From Flavobacterium sp. (GTDB taxonomy: Bacteria > Bacteroidota > Bacteroidia > Flavobacteriales > Flavobacteriaceae): DNA of 64,000 nt. The notes beneath the pieces were generated by a model. The model had not been told where the DNA came from and ran no database searches. It was given only the letters and a program-made list of their open reading frames with translations. Each line of letters begins with the position of its first letter. The first letter of the stretch is position 1. The stretch is from assembly GCF_039595935.1 (NCBI RefSeq), contig NZ_JBCNKR010000006.1:620001-684000 (forward strand), given 5' to 3'. The position numbers and the translations under genes are program-made. Positions 41,709 through 49,743 of this stretch are shown in pieces.

Positions 41709-42707
41709 TTAGCTGATAGCTTTTTTTAGTTTTTTGAAAAAGATTTCTTCTCTGTTGGCAATGTCCAAAAGTTCATCGGCAATCGTGTTGTATGCATCTT
41801 CTTTGGCACTTCTGTTTTTATAAATTCGCGAAGCTTCAACAGCAAAATCTCGCCAAGAATCGCCAATTTTCGTCATTTCTTTCGAAAGTTCTTTCAGTTC
41901 TTCATTACCTAAAACAACCGAAGCTTCCTGTAAAAATGCCGCATAAATAAAACGAAAACCTCCGCCGCCGGTTCCAATTTCTTCCTGCATACGAACCATT
42001 TGCGCCAGATAATGATTGGCTTTTTTGGTTCCGTGTTTTATCGGCCATTTTCTAATTTGCTTAGATACAAATTTGATGCCGCGAACACCAACAATTGGCA
42101 TTGGCGCCAACATATCTCTGCATGTATTTTTTATTCCTTTAATGATGGCACTTTTTAAATCAACGTCTTTTGGAATTTGAATTGGATAATACATTTGGCC
42201 GCGCGGCGCAAACGCACCTTTTGCAAAACGAACTTTATCTAATTCTTCGTGTGTTAAAGTCGTTACGGTTTCCATTACTGGATCGCTCACTAAATAATCT
42301 TTATCGGTTTTTCCGTAAACAACTAAATTATGTGCGTTGAAATGGAAACGATATTCATCTGGAAAATAACTTAAATTGTAAACACCAACTTGTAATCCGG
42401 TTGGAATATTATTTTTTAGATTTTCATCTAATGCTTTATTCGCATTTGATACCGATGAAAATTTTTGTCTTTTTATTTTTAAATTTAAACGAGTGGCAAC
42501 TTTATTAAAAATCTGTCCAGGCAAAGTTCTGTAACTAATTGCCGGAGCATAATTAACTTTTATAAAAGGCAGATACACAAAAAATAACCCGGAGCCAATA
42601 CCAAAAACCATCGGTTCGCTGATGTTTAGTCCGCTGTTTTTTAGCAGATTCGACGCTACTCCATTCTCGCAATGAGCAGACTGATGATGTGTGAAAGTTA
42701 ACTCCAT
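41709..42707 (-). CDS. BtrH-like acyltransferase candidate
   Basis: A 332-residue protein whose N-terminal half matches the BtrH_N domain: HHQSAHCENGVASNLLKNSG with the conserved cysteine and histidine, then SEPMVFGIGSGLFFVYLPFI, and further on FNAHNLVVYGKTDKDYLVSD. BtrH of butirosin synthesis moves an aminoacyl chain from an acyl carrier protein to the sugar acceptor. By analogy this protein could move the aryl-polyene acyl chain from its carrier to the hydroxyl of the dialkylresorcinol, the last joining step of flexirubin (inference, not shown). The C-terminal half is helical. It overlaps a small unknown gene by one base and leads straight into the ABC exporter. Confidence 0.82.
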   Translation of the reverse strand: MELTFTHHQSAHCENGVASNLLKNSGLNISEPMVFGIGSGLFFVYLPFIKVNYAPAISYRTLPGQIFNKVATRLNLKIKRQKFSSVSNANKALDENLKNNIPTGLQVGVYNLSYFPDEYRFHFNAHNLVVYGKTDKDYLVSDPVMETVTTLTHEELDKVRFAKGAFAPRGQMYYPIQIPKDVDLKSAIIKGIKNTCRDMLAPMPIVGVRGIKFVSKQIRKWPIKHGTKKANHYLAQMVRMQEEIGTGGGGFRFIYAAFLQEASVVLGNEELKELSKEMTKIGDSWRDFAVEASRIYKNRSAKEDAYNTIADELLDIANREEIFFKKLKKAIS

Positions 42708-43111
42708 TATTTGGTGATGCTGTTTTTTAATTCTTCGATTGAAATTTCAAATGTATCGGCATATTTCTGCAGAATTTTATCGCTTAATGTTGCAAAAATA
42801 CTTGGTTTAAAATGTCTTTTTACACGCCATTTCCAGAATCCTACATAACTGGATAAAATAGTAAGATCCATTTTGTTGACTTCCATAAAATACACAATCG
42901 GACTTGCTTCGCCGTTTAAAACTTGTTGTCTGGCATCTGCGATTCTTTCGTTTATTTCATCAATTGAATTCGAAAGTGCTATTGTTTTTGGTTCCCAGCC
43001 TGTACTTAAGGTTGTGGTATAATTGCCATTTTCATCTATTGCGTACAAAAGTTCTTTAACGTTATTTTTCGTTAAATTACTTTGATCCTGAGGTACTTTA
43101 TCTTTTTCCAT
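42707..43111 (-). CDS. Small uncharacterised protein coupled to the BtrH-like gene
   Basis: A 134-residue soluble protein. About 85 residues of mixed helix (TLSTGWEPKTIALSNSIDEI, RIADARQQVLNGEASPIVYF) are followed by a basic patch FWKWRVKRHFKP and a C-terminal ILQKYADTFEISIEELKN, which resembles the second half of a small helix-turn-helix motif but is too short to call. No export signal. It is coupled by a one-base overlap to the BtrH-like gene, so it may be an adaptor that presents the carrier protein (speculative). Confidence 0.72.
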   Translation of the reverse strand: MEKDKVPQDQSNLTKNNVKELLYAIDENGNYTTTLSTGWEPKTIALSNSIDEINERIADARQQVLNGEASPIVYFMEVNKMDLTILSSYVGFWKWRVKRHFKPSIFATLSDKILQKYADTFEISIEELKNSITK

Positions 43112-43138
43112 TACCTAGTTATATTTTCAAGTGGAATT

Positions 43139-43606
43139 TTACGAAACTGGAACTGTTTTTTGAATAAACAAATTAATTTCGCATTCTAAGAGTATTTGAT
43201 CTTCAACAGAGCTTTGACAGCTCATTGTGCATAAAGTGTAATCGTCGCCGGCAAATTTTGAAACTAAATTTGCTTTGGTAATTATAGTGTCGCCCACTTT
43301 TGGCAGCGAATGAATTTTTACATTTTTTAAGGCACTGATAAATCCAATTACATTTACGTTCTCATTTTCTGTTCCGTTTTCGTCAAAAAAATATTTTTTT
43401 CCAACAATAGACGAACAAGTCTGCGCCGTATTTTCAATTAAACCTGCTTCAATAAAAATAGTATTCTGAACAAAAATATTGTCTTCTTTTATCAAAAAAG
43501 TGGTCTCTACGAAGTTGGCATTAATATCCAAAATTAAATCGACCATAAGCATTGGAGCTCGGTGCGGAAGGTAATTTTGTATGTCAACTCCGGTATTCAA
43601 AATCAT
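43139..43606 (-). CDS. ApeP-like 3-hydroxyacyl-ACP dehydratase, copy 1
   Basis: A 155-residue hot-dog protein. YLPHRAPMLMVDLILDI at the N-terminus and FIEAGLIENTAQTCSSIVG near the middle are characteristic of ApeP/ApeI-like dehydratases of aryl-polyene synthesis, where they dehydrate beta-hydroxyacyl-ACP to give the conjugated double bonds. Residues VIGFISALKNVKIHSLPKVG fit the last strands of the fold. It lies one base from the second copy and 27 bases before the unknown small gene. The two copies may act as a heterodimer, as known for ApeI/ApeP. Confidence 0.83.
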   Translation of the reverse strand: MILNTGVDIQNYLPHRAPMLMVDLILDINANFVETTFLIKEDNIFVQNTIFIEAGLIENTAQTCSSIVGKKYFFDENGTENENVNVIGFISALKNVKIHSLPKVGDTIITKANLVSKFAGDDYTLCTMSCQSSVEDQILLECEINLFIQKTVPVS

Positions 43607-43607
43607 A

Positions 43608-44039
43608 TTATTTGGCTAAAACGGTTTTCATTTGTCCGTTTGCAATTTCTTCATTATTTAATTTCGTCACAATATTTACCAGAGTAATTCCGGCAAATTC
43701 CTGTAAAATAGTTACTTCAGATTGTATTGTGTCGTTTAATTTTGGCAGTTTTTTAATTTCAATTTCTTTAATAGAACCGATATAACCGGTTGGAGCAGTT
43801 TCATTTCTTAAAAAAAACTGATAACCTGTATGCAACGCCACAGACTGTGCCATGTGTTCGATTAAACCCGCTTCTAAAAAGCTGTCGTTATTAAAAAATA
43901 TATTATCACTTTTAATAGTAAAACCAGAAACCAGCGATGTTTCGGTATACGAAAACATGCTGTCTACCATTACAAAAGGAAACTTTTGCGGCAATAAATT
44001 TTCGACGGTTTTTTGTTCTAAAAGTGTCATTGTTTCCAT
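43608..44039 (-). CDS. ApeP/ApeI-like 3-hydroxyacyl-ACP dehydratase, copy 2
   Basis: A 143-residue hot-dog protein paralogous to copy 1: NLLPQKFPFVMVDSMFSYTE in place of LPHRAPMLMVD, and FLEAGLIEHMAQSVALHTGY. The histidine of the LPHR motif is replaced by glutamine here, while the other copy keeps it; the later EAGLIEHMAQ helix is shared. The start is the ATG at 44039, sharing its A with the stop of darB (TAATG); a TTG two codons upstream is not needed. Likely the partner subunit of copy 1. Confidence 0.82.
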   Translation of the reverse strand: METMTLLEQKTVENLLPQKFPFVMVDSMFSYTETSLVSGFTIKSDNIFFNNDSFLEAGLIEHMAQSVALHTGYQFFLRNETAPTGYIGSIKEIEIKKLPKLNDTIQSEVTILQEFAGITLVNIVTKLNNEEIANGQMKTVLAK

Positions 44040-45172
44040 TAGCAAACAGTTAAATAGGCGTAAGCAAAAGAAAATCTTCCGCTTTCCGGAACTGATAAAA
44101 GAATATGATCTCCTTTTTTCAATTTCCCGGAATTCATTAATTCTTCAAGTGCCAGATAAATTGAGGCAGAACCTACGTTACCTACTCTAGAAAGATTCAT
44201 GAACCATTTTTCATCGCTCATTCCGATTCCTTTTTCTGTTAATCCTTTCTTTAATCCTTCAACGAAGAAATTAGAAGAAACGTGAGGAATAAAATAAGTA
44301 ATATCTTCAGATTTGATGTTGTTTTTATCCATCGCGTCTTTCATGCTTTCTGCACCTTTAGACAGGATAAATTCATCTAATAATTTTACATCTTGTTTAA
44401 TAGAGAAAACAGATTCGTTTAGCCATTGTTCTGGTGTATAATCGCTCCAACCTTTGATTTCGCCGTTTTCAAGTTTATCACCTCCAGCATACATGCAAGT
44501 TTCTAATTCGTAAGCATACGAAAAAGCTTCCATCCATTCTATTTTTAGAGAAATTGGTCCGCGTGGTTTATTTTCTAATAAAAATGCACCAGCACCGTCA
44601 GAAAGCATCCAGCGTAAAAAATCTTTTTTGAAAGCAATAATTGGCTGTTCTTCAAGATTTTTTAAATTCTCGGCTTCGTGGTTGTATTTTTGAGCATTTA
44701 GCCAGGTCGAAACTTTTTCAGAACCTGTGCAGATGGCATTTTTTGAATTTCCGGAACGCACAGAAAGAAAACCAAATTTAAGAGAGTTCATTCCGGCGCA
44801 GCAAACTCCTGTTGAAGAGTTTAATTCTACCGATTTATTTTTTAGTAAACCATGAACCATCGCAGCATGCGAAGGAAGAAAAATGTCCGGCGTTGAGGTT
44901 CCGCATGAAAGTACTTCTAAATCCTGAGGCGTAAAATTTTCGTCGAATAACGGTAAAATTGCATTTCTTGTTAATTCGGCATTACTATGTGTACTTTTAC
45001 CTTTTTTGTCAACAGCGTAATAACGGCTTGTAATTTTGTTGTTGCGCAAAATAATACGTCTTGCTTTTGAGGCAGTATCGTTGATAAGGCCCAAATAGGC
45101 TTCCATTTCATCATTAGAAACAGCTTCGTTTGGCAAATATTTTGCAGCTTTTGTGATGTATACTTCAAACAT
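44039..45172 (-). CDS. darB: DarB, ketosynthase III-type enzyme of dialkylresorcinol synthesis
   Basis: A 377-residue FabH-like condensing enzyme. It joins two activated acyl chains to the diketone that DarA closes to the dialkylcyclohexenone/resorcinol. Catalytic residues are all visible: the nucleophile in TGVCCAGMNSLKFGF (Cys-125 by alignment), His-297 in YFIPHVSSNFF and Asn-332 in SRVGNVGSAS. The N-terminal FEVYITKAAKYLPNEAVSND and the central CGTSTPDIFLPSHAAMVHGL match DarB proteins. It follows darA after 15 bases and is coupled to the dehydratase gene by a TAATG overlap. Confidence 0.93.
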   Translation of the reverse strand: MFEVYITKAAKYLPNEAVSNDEMEAYLGLINDTASKARRIILRNNKITSRYYAVDKKGKSTHSNAELTRNAILPLFDENFTPQDLEVLSCGTSTPDIFLPSHAAMVHGLLKNKSVELNSSTGVCCAGMNSLKFGFLSVRSGNSKNAICTGSEKVSTWLNAQKYNHEAENLKNLEEQPIIAFKKDFLRWMLSDGAGAFLLENKPRGPISLKIEWMEAFSYAYELETCMYAGGDKLENGEIKGWSDYTPEQWLNESVFSIKQDVKLLDEFILSKGAESMKDAMDKNNIKSEDITYFIPHVSSNFFVEGLKKGLTEKGIGMSDEKWFMNLSRVGNVGSASIYLALEELMNSGKLKKGDHILLSVPESGRFSFAYAYLTVC

Positions 45173-45187
45173 AATCTAAAATCGCTT

Positions 45188-46090
45188 CTAAACTCCTTGA
45201 TAATATTGAGTTTCTCTTTTTATGGTTTTTAACTTAAAAGGGTAGGAAATCAAGTGCAATATATACACTATTGGCGAGATTAACCAAATTGCCAAGAATA
45301 AATAAACATTAAATACTTTTAGAAGCTTTTTTCGGTTTTTTTGATTTTTAAAAATGAGGTTTGACCATTTATTGAAAATTTTATTGGCTGTTTTGTCTAC
45401 AGTTACTAAATATGGACTAATCTTTACGGCACCAATTTCTACCAATTTTGGCTGTAAATGCTGTAAATTATTCTCGTTAAACGCTGAAAGCATAACTTCT
45501 CCAAACTTTGGAGATTCGTTTATGTCTTTTTCTGAAACTCCCGGAAGCGGAAAAATGCCTAAATATTTTTTCTTAACACCAGAGAACATCCATTCTACAA
45601 TTGTAATAACGCTTATTAAATTTCCAACACGATCTACAAGAGCTACATTGCCAACTAATTGTGAATTGGCTTCTTTAAGTAACGTTTTGATTTTTTCCTG
45701 AGCCATAATCCACATATTTCTCGAACCGCTAATTGTTATAACGGACGTGTTGTTGAGGATTTTTTTGGCTTCGTCGCTTTTTAAAAACGAGTTAATTGGA
45801 ATGGAAGGCGATAAATACCAAACCTGATAATGGAAAAGAACCAGATCGTATTTTGTATTTAAAATTTCTTCAGGAACTGGTTTTAACGCTGTCGGAATCT
45901 GTAAAAAAGATTCCGGAAAGGCGTCAAAAAAAGCATCCTTATTCCACGGAAAAGGAAACGGTTTTTCTAATTGTATTTCGTGAAAAGTTACATTTATATT
46001 CTCTGAGTTTAGAAATGGTTTTGCGATGTTTTGCGCAATACTTTCTAACTGTCCGGATTGAGTATAATAAATAACGAGAACATTTTTCAT
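45188..46090 (-). CDS. darA: DarA, dialkylresorcinol condensing/aromatising enzyme
   Basis: A 300-residue protein. The N-terminal flavodoxin-like domain (VLVIYYTQSGQLESIAQNIA, a phosphate-binding T-Q-S-G-Q loop; then YDLVLFHYQVWYLSPSIPIN) and the C-terminal hydrophobic helix (VFNVYLFLAIWLISPIVYIL) are characteristic of DarA, which acts with DarB to form the aromatic dialkylresorcinol head of flexirubins. The presence of darA and darB together identifies the cluster. It begins after a 205-base gap containing dispersed repeats, so a promoter may lie there, although I found no convincing box. Confidence 0.93.
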   Translation of the reverse strand: MKNVLVIYYTQSGQLESIAQNIAKPFLNSENINVTFHEIQLEKPFPFPWNKDAFFDAFPESFLQIPTALKPVPEEILNTKYDLVLFHYQVWYLSPSIPINSFLKSDEAKKILNNTSVITISGSRNMWIMAQEKIKTLLKEANSQLVGNVALVDRVGNLISVITIVEWMFSGVKKKYLGIFPLPGVSEKDINESPKFGEVMLSAFNENNLQHLQPKLVEIGAVKISPYLVTVDKTANKIFNKWSNLIFKNQKNRKKLLKVFNVYLFLAIWLISPIVYILHLISYPFKLKTIKRETQYYQGV

Positions 46091-46173
46091 TGAGGTTTTG
46101 TTGCTTTGGTTGCGAACAAAAATAAGTAAATTTATTTAAACGGATTTTTCTTGTTTAACGGATTGAGGGTTTA

Positions 46174-46284
46174 CCACGAATTACACTAATTTTCACGAAT
46201 GTATTGCGTAAAAAAGAATGTTTTTAACCACATGTTGAGATTTACAAAATTTCAGAGAGTATTAAATTAGTGAAAATTTGTGGC
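46174..46284. repeat. Dispersed inverted repeat (CACGAATTACAC family)
   Basis: Left arm starts CCACGAATTACACTAATTTT (46174-46200) and right arm AAATTAGTGAAAATTTGTGG (within 46261-46284), separated by about 60 bases. It occupies the gap between the acyltransferase and darA genes. Confidence 0.75.
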
Positions 46285-46295
46285 TAAAGAAAATT

Positions 46296-47177
46296 TTAAG
46301 GCTTCAAATCATTCCAGAAATCGAAATAATTAAACCATTGTAAAGGGTATTTTTTTAGAATGCTTTCTACACTTGTTACGTATTCTTTTAGCAATGCTTT
46401 TTCGTCGCGATGTTTTACTGTAGCTTCTCTTGCGTATAAATGATAATGTAAATTTGGCTCTTTCATAACATAAACGAAGACAACCGGAACTTTTAATCTC
46501 GAAGCAATTAAAAATGGTCCGGCAGGAAAGTTTGCTTCTTTGCCTAAAATATTTTCAGAAAGTGATTTTGTGCCTTCAAAATAGCGGTCGCCTGTAAAAC
46601 AAACCAATTCGTTATTGGCCAAAGCAGCATTGATCTCAAAAATATGAGACAAATCTTCTTTGATAATGATGAATTTTACGGTTGGTTTTTGGGTAATGCT
46701 TTCCAAATAATTTTTGATGGCAGAATGCTCTAAATCTGTAGTAACTAAATTGATTTGAAAATCGATATCAATTTCTCCAAAAAAATGTTCGGCGATTTCA
46801 AAATTACCAACATGTGCGCTAATTAGTACACCGCCTTTTTTTTCTGCCAAAAGATTTTTTAAAGTCTCGATTCCGTCAAATTCATAGGTAAATTTGTTCC
46901 GCATTCCGGCCGAAATGGAAACTTTATCAATAATGGTTTGTCCAAAAGTGTAATAACTTTTGAAAACCATTTTTTTTGATTTAAAATAGGAGTATTGCAG
47001 CCTTTCTTTAAAATAATAAAAAATAGCGCGATTGCTTTTCTTTAAAAATAAAAAGTAATAAGAGGCGACAAAATAAAGTAAAACATAAGCAGATTTAACA
47101 CCCGCTTTTTGAATCAAAAAAACGAATATTCTATATCCTAAAACCGTTCCTTTTGATTTGCCATCCCATTCACTCAT
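46296..47177 (-). CDS. LpxL/HtrB-type lysophospholipid acyltransferase
   Basis: A 293-residue membrane-associated acyltransferase of the lipid A biosynthesis family. One N-terminal hydrophobic helix (AYVLLYFVASYYFLFLKKSN), then the catalytic SAHVGNFEIAEHFFG with the H-x(4)-E motif, FTGDRYFEGTKSL and NFPAGPFLIASRLKVPVVFV, all standard. Members move acyl chains from ACP to a lipid. Aryl-polyene clusters regularly have one, thought to attach the polyene to its lipid anchor. In flexirubin the polyene is esterified to a dialkylresorcinol, so this is a third candidate for the joining step. It overlaps the carrier protein gene by one base. Confidence 0.87.
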   Translation of the reverse strand: MSEWDGKSKGTVLGYRIFVFLIQKAGVKSAYVLLYFVASYYFLFLKKSNRAIFYYFKERLQYSYFKSKKMVFKSYYTFGQTIIDKVSISAGMRNKFTYEFDGIETLKNLLAEKKGGVLISAHVGNFEIAEHFFGEIDIDFQINLVTTDLEHSAIKNYLESITQKPTVKFIIIKEDLSHIFEINAALANNELVCFTGDRYFEGTKSLSENILGKEANFPAGPFLIASRLKVPVVFVYVMKEPNLHYHLYAREATVKHRDEKALLKEYVTSVESILKKYPLQWFNYFDFWNDLKP

Positions 47178-47431
47178 TAAGCTGTTTTGGCTTTTAATTT
47201 ATTTTCGATAAGGTCATAGAAACTTTGGAAATCAGAGATTCCAACAAAATCAGCCTCAACTAGTTTTACGCCAAAGTTAGATTCTATTGAAACTACCAAA
47301 TCAACATAATCTAAACTATCTAAGCCAAGTGTGTCTTTTAAATTAGCATTTGGTTCAATGTCATCATTGTCTACTTCAAATTCATCAACCAAAAAACCAT
47401 TAATTTTTGCTATTATCTCTTCTTTATTCAT
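47177..47431 (-). CDS. Acyl carrier protein B
   Basis: An 84-residue carrier protein with the phosphopantetheine serine in DTLGLDSLDYVDLVVSIE and the acidic DDIEPNANLKD before it. Its stop and the acyltransferase start share a base, and its own start overlaps the end of the ketosynthase gene by 8 bases, so KS, carrier and acyltransferase form a coupled trio. This suggests that this carrier delivers the chain directly to the acyltransferase (inference). Confidence 0.93.
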   Translation of the reverse strand: MNKEEIIAKINGFLVDEFEVDNDDIEPNANLKDTLGLDSLDYVDLVVSIESNFGVKLVEADFVGISDFQSFYDLIENKLKAKTA

Positions 47432-48659
47432 TGCTCAATTTAAACTTTTTAACCACCAACGCAGAGTTGGTTCCTCCGAAACCGAAAGAATTGGACAAAA
47501 ATATGTCAAATTTTTTGTTTAACGTAGTTTTAACTAAATTTAATTTTGAAGCATCTTCGTCTGGGTTTTCTAAATTGATGTTTGGCGCAATGAAATCGTT
47601 CTGCATCATTAGGATAGAGTAAATAATTTCACTTGCTCCGGCCATCCAGCATTCGTGTCCCGTCATCGATTTTGTTGAACTTACATAAGGATTTTTCTCA
47701 CCAAAAACTTCAAAAATTGCTTTGGCTTCGTTTGCATCACCAACCGGAGTTGAAGTTGCGTGTGCATTTATATACTCAATATCGGTTGCTTTTAGTTTAG
47801 CATCGTCAAGTGCTCTCTGCATAGCTGTAGCCGGTCCTTCGACGTTTGGAGTAGAAATATGTCCACCGTTTGAAGAAAATCCGTAACCGGAAACTTCGGC
47901 AATAATGTTGGCTCCACGAGCAATAGCAGATTCGTAACTTTCAAGAATTAAGGTTGCTCCGCCGCCACTCGGGATTAATCCGTCGCGTCCGGCATCAAAA
48001 GGTCTTGATGCTTTTTCCGGATCACTTTCTCTGTTAGAAAAAACACCTAAACCATCAAAACTGCTCATGGCATATTTGTTAATTTCCTGTGCTCCTCCGG
48101 TAATAACGATATCCTGAAAACCGCTTTTTATTAAAAAATAAGCTAATCCTATAGAGTGCGAACCGCTGGCACAAGCTGCACTTACGGTTAAATTGATACC
48201 ACGAAGTTTAAAAATTGTTGAAAGATTCATGGTAACGGTAGAATTCATCGATTTAAAAATCGCTCCGGAACCAATTAAGGCAGTATCTTTTTTCTCGCGT
48301 ACAATATCTGTAGCATCAATAATGGCTTTAGAAACACTGTCGTTTCCGTACATAATTCCCACTTCGTGAGTTTCAAAAAAAGAATCGTCGATACCGGCAT
48401 TTTTCAATGCTTCGATCGTGGCCATGTAAGCATATTCGGTTTCTTCGCCAATGCTCATACGTTGTCTTCGGGTCAAAAGATTTTTTAAATCAGCTTTCGG
48501 AACCATTCCGGTTAAGGCTGACTGAAAACCAAATTCTTTTCGTTCAGCATCGAACTGAATTCCTGATTTTCCATTATATAATGATTCCTTTACTTCATCT
48601 AAAGAAGTTCCGATACAAGAATAAATTCCCATTCCAGTAATTACAACTCTTCTATTCAT
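47424..48659 (-). CDS. Beta-ketoacyl-ACP synthase, FabB/FabF type, third complete copy
   Basis: A 411-residue condensing enzyme. Cys-163 in TVSAACASGSHSIG, His-300 in NAHATSTPVGD and His-335 in KSMTGHECWMAGASE complete the catalytic triad; the HATSTPVGD variant and GHECWMAGASE are FabB-like. The protein opens with RRVVITGMGIYSCIGTSLDE. It heads a KS-ACP-acyltransferase trio. The upstream 236 bases contain a dispersed repeat and probably a promoter, though I see only near-matches to the -7 box. Confidence 0.93.
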   Translation of the reverse strand: MNRRVVITGMGIYSCIGTSLDEVKESLYNGKSGIQFDAERKEFGFQSALTGMVPKADLKNLLTRRQRMSIGEETEYAYMATIEALKNAGIDDSFFETHEVGIMYGNDSVSKAIIDATDIVREKKDTALIGSGAIFKSMNSTVTMNLSTIFKLRGINLTVSAACASGSHSIGLAYFLIKSGFQDIVITGGAQEINKYAMSSFDGLGVFSNRESDPEKASRPFDAGRDGLIPSGGGATLILESYESAIARGANIIAEVSGYGFSSNGGHISTPNVEGPATAMQRALDDAKLKATDIEYINAHATSTPVGDANEAKAIFEVFGEKNPYVSSTKSMTGHECWMAGASEIIYSILMMQNDFIAPNINLENPDEDASKLNLVKTTLNKKFDIFLSNSFGFGGTNSALVVKKFKLSNE

Positions 48660-48793
48660 CGTCTTTCAAAGTAATTTTTTATCCTTAAAGTGTAATTTTT
48701 ACTAAGTATATTTTATATTCTTTAATTGGTATTGAAAGCATTTAAAAGCTATACATTTTTAGAGTATTATGCTTTAGGCTTCTAATTTTTTAA

Positions 48794-48850
48794 CCGCAAA
48801 TTTCACAAATTTCCGCAAAATTAATTTGTGTGAATTTGCGTAATTTGTGG
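48794..48850. repeat. Dispersed inverted repeat (CACGAATTACAC family), diverged copy
   Basis: Arms CCGCAAATTTCACAAATTTC and GAATTTGCGTAATTTGTGG, imperfect, in the gap between the FabG-like and ketosynthase genes. Related to 55279-55338. Confidence 0.7.
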
Positions 48851-48895
48851 TAAGAATCAGGTAAAAACTTAAAATATTATGCAAACATAGTATTC

Positions 48896-49627
48896 TTAAG
48901 AATATATTCCGCCGTTTATGTTAATAATTTCACCGGTAATATAACTTGATTTTTTTGAAATCAAAAAGCTTACCAAATCTGCAACCTCTTCGGCTTCACC
49001 AAAACGATTTACCGGAATTAATTTTAGTAACTCTTTTTCGTCCAGCTGACTTGTCATATCGGTTCTGATAAAACCAGGAGCAACAGCATTTACAGTAATA
49101 TTTCTTTTGGCTACCTCTTGTGCCAATGCTTTTGTAGTCGCTACAATAGCACCTTTTGCAGCTGAATAATTGGCTTGTCCTGCAGTTCCTTTTACTCCAG
49201 AAACGGAAACCATATTTACGATTCGGCCATATTTATTGCGTAGCATTTTTTGAATAAAAAACTGCGTAACATTAAAGAAACCGTTTACACTTGTATTCAT
49301 AACTCCGTTCCAGTCTTCTGGTGTCATCCACATAAAAAGACCATCTTTTGTGATTCCGGCATTGTTTACAATGGCTTCAACCAATTTTTCAGGATTAGCT
49401 TCCTGCCAAGCAGTTAAAACATTTTGTACATTTTCAAAATTAGAAACATCAAAACCTAAGATTTCGCCTGTTGCGCCTAATTTTTGCACTTCTTGCAATG
49501 TTTCTTCGGCAGCTGTTTTATTTGAATGATAGTTAATCAGAATATGATAATCGGATTCTACGGCTAGTTTTTTACAAATCGCACTTCCAATTCCTCTCGA
49601 ACCGCCTGTTACTAATACACACTTCAT
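48896..49627 (-). CDS. 3-oxoacyl-ACP reductase, FabG-like
   Basis: A 243-residue short-chain dehydrogenase that reduces beta-ketoacyl-ACP to the hydroxyacyl form with NADPH. The nucleotide loop TGGSRGIGSAICKKLA, the NNAGITKDGLF strand, the catalytic serine region VNMVSVSGVKGTAGQANYSA with Tyr and Lys in NYSAAKGA, and the end ISKKSSYITGEIININGG are all intact. It supplies the reductive step between ketosynthases and dehydratases of the polyene pathway. It follows the WG-repeat gene; the short gap contains what may be the real end of that gene. Confidence 0.92.
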   Translation of the reverse strand: MKCVLVTGGSRGIGSAICKKLAVESDYHILINYHSNKTAAEETLQEVQKLGATGEILGFDVSNFENVQNVLTAWQEANPEKLVEAIVNNAGITKDGLFMWMTPEDWNGVMNTSVNGFFNVTQFFIQKMLRNKYGRIVNMVSVSGVKGTAGQANYSAAKGAIVATTKALAQEVAKRNITVNAVAPGFIRTDMTSQLDEKELLKLIPVNRFGEAEEVADLVSFLISKKSSYITGEIININGGIYS

Positions 49628-49743
49628 TGATGTAAATTTTATTTTTTATTGTCATTTTTCTTCGGATGTTGGTTTATGACAGTTTGTTTTTGTTTCCTGC
49701 TTTGGTTTTTCAAGTAGCGATTTCATTTCGTCTTTAGGTTTTT

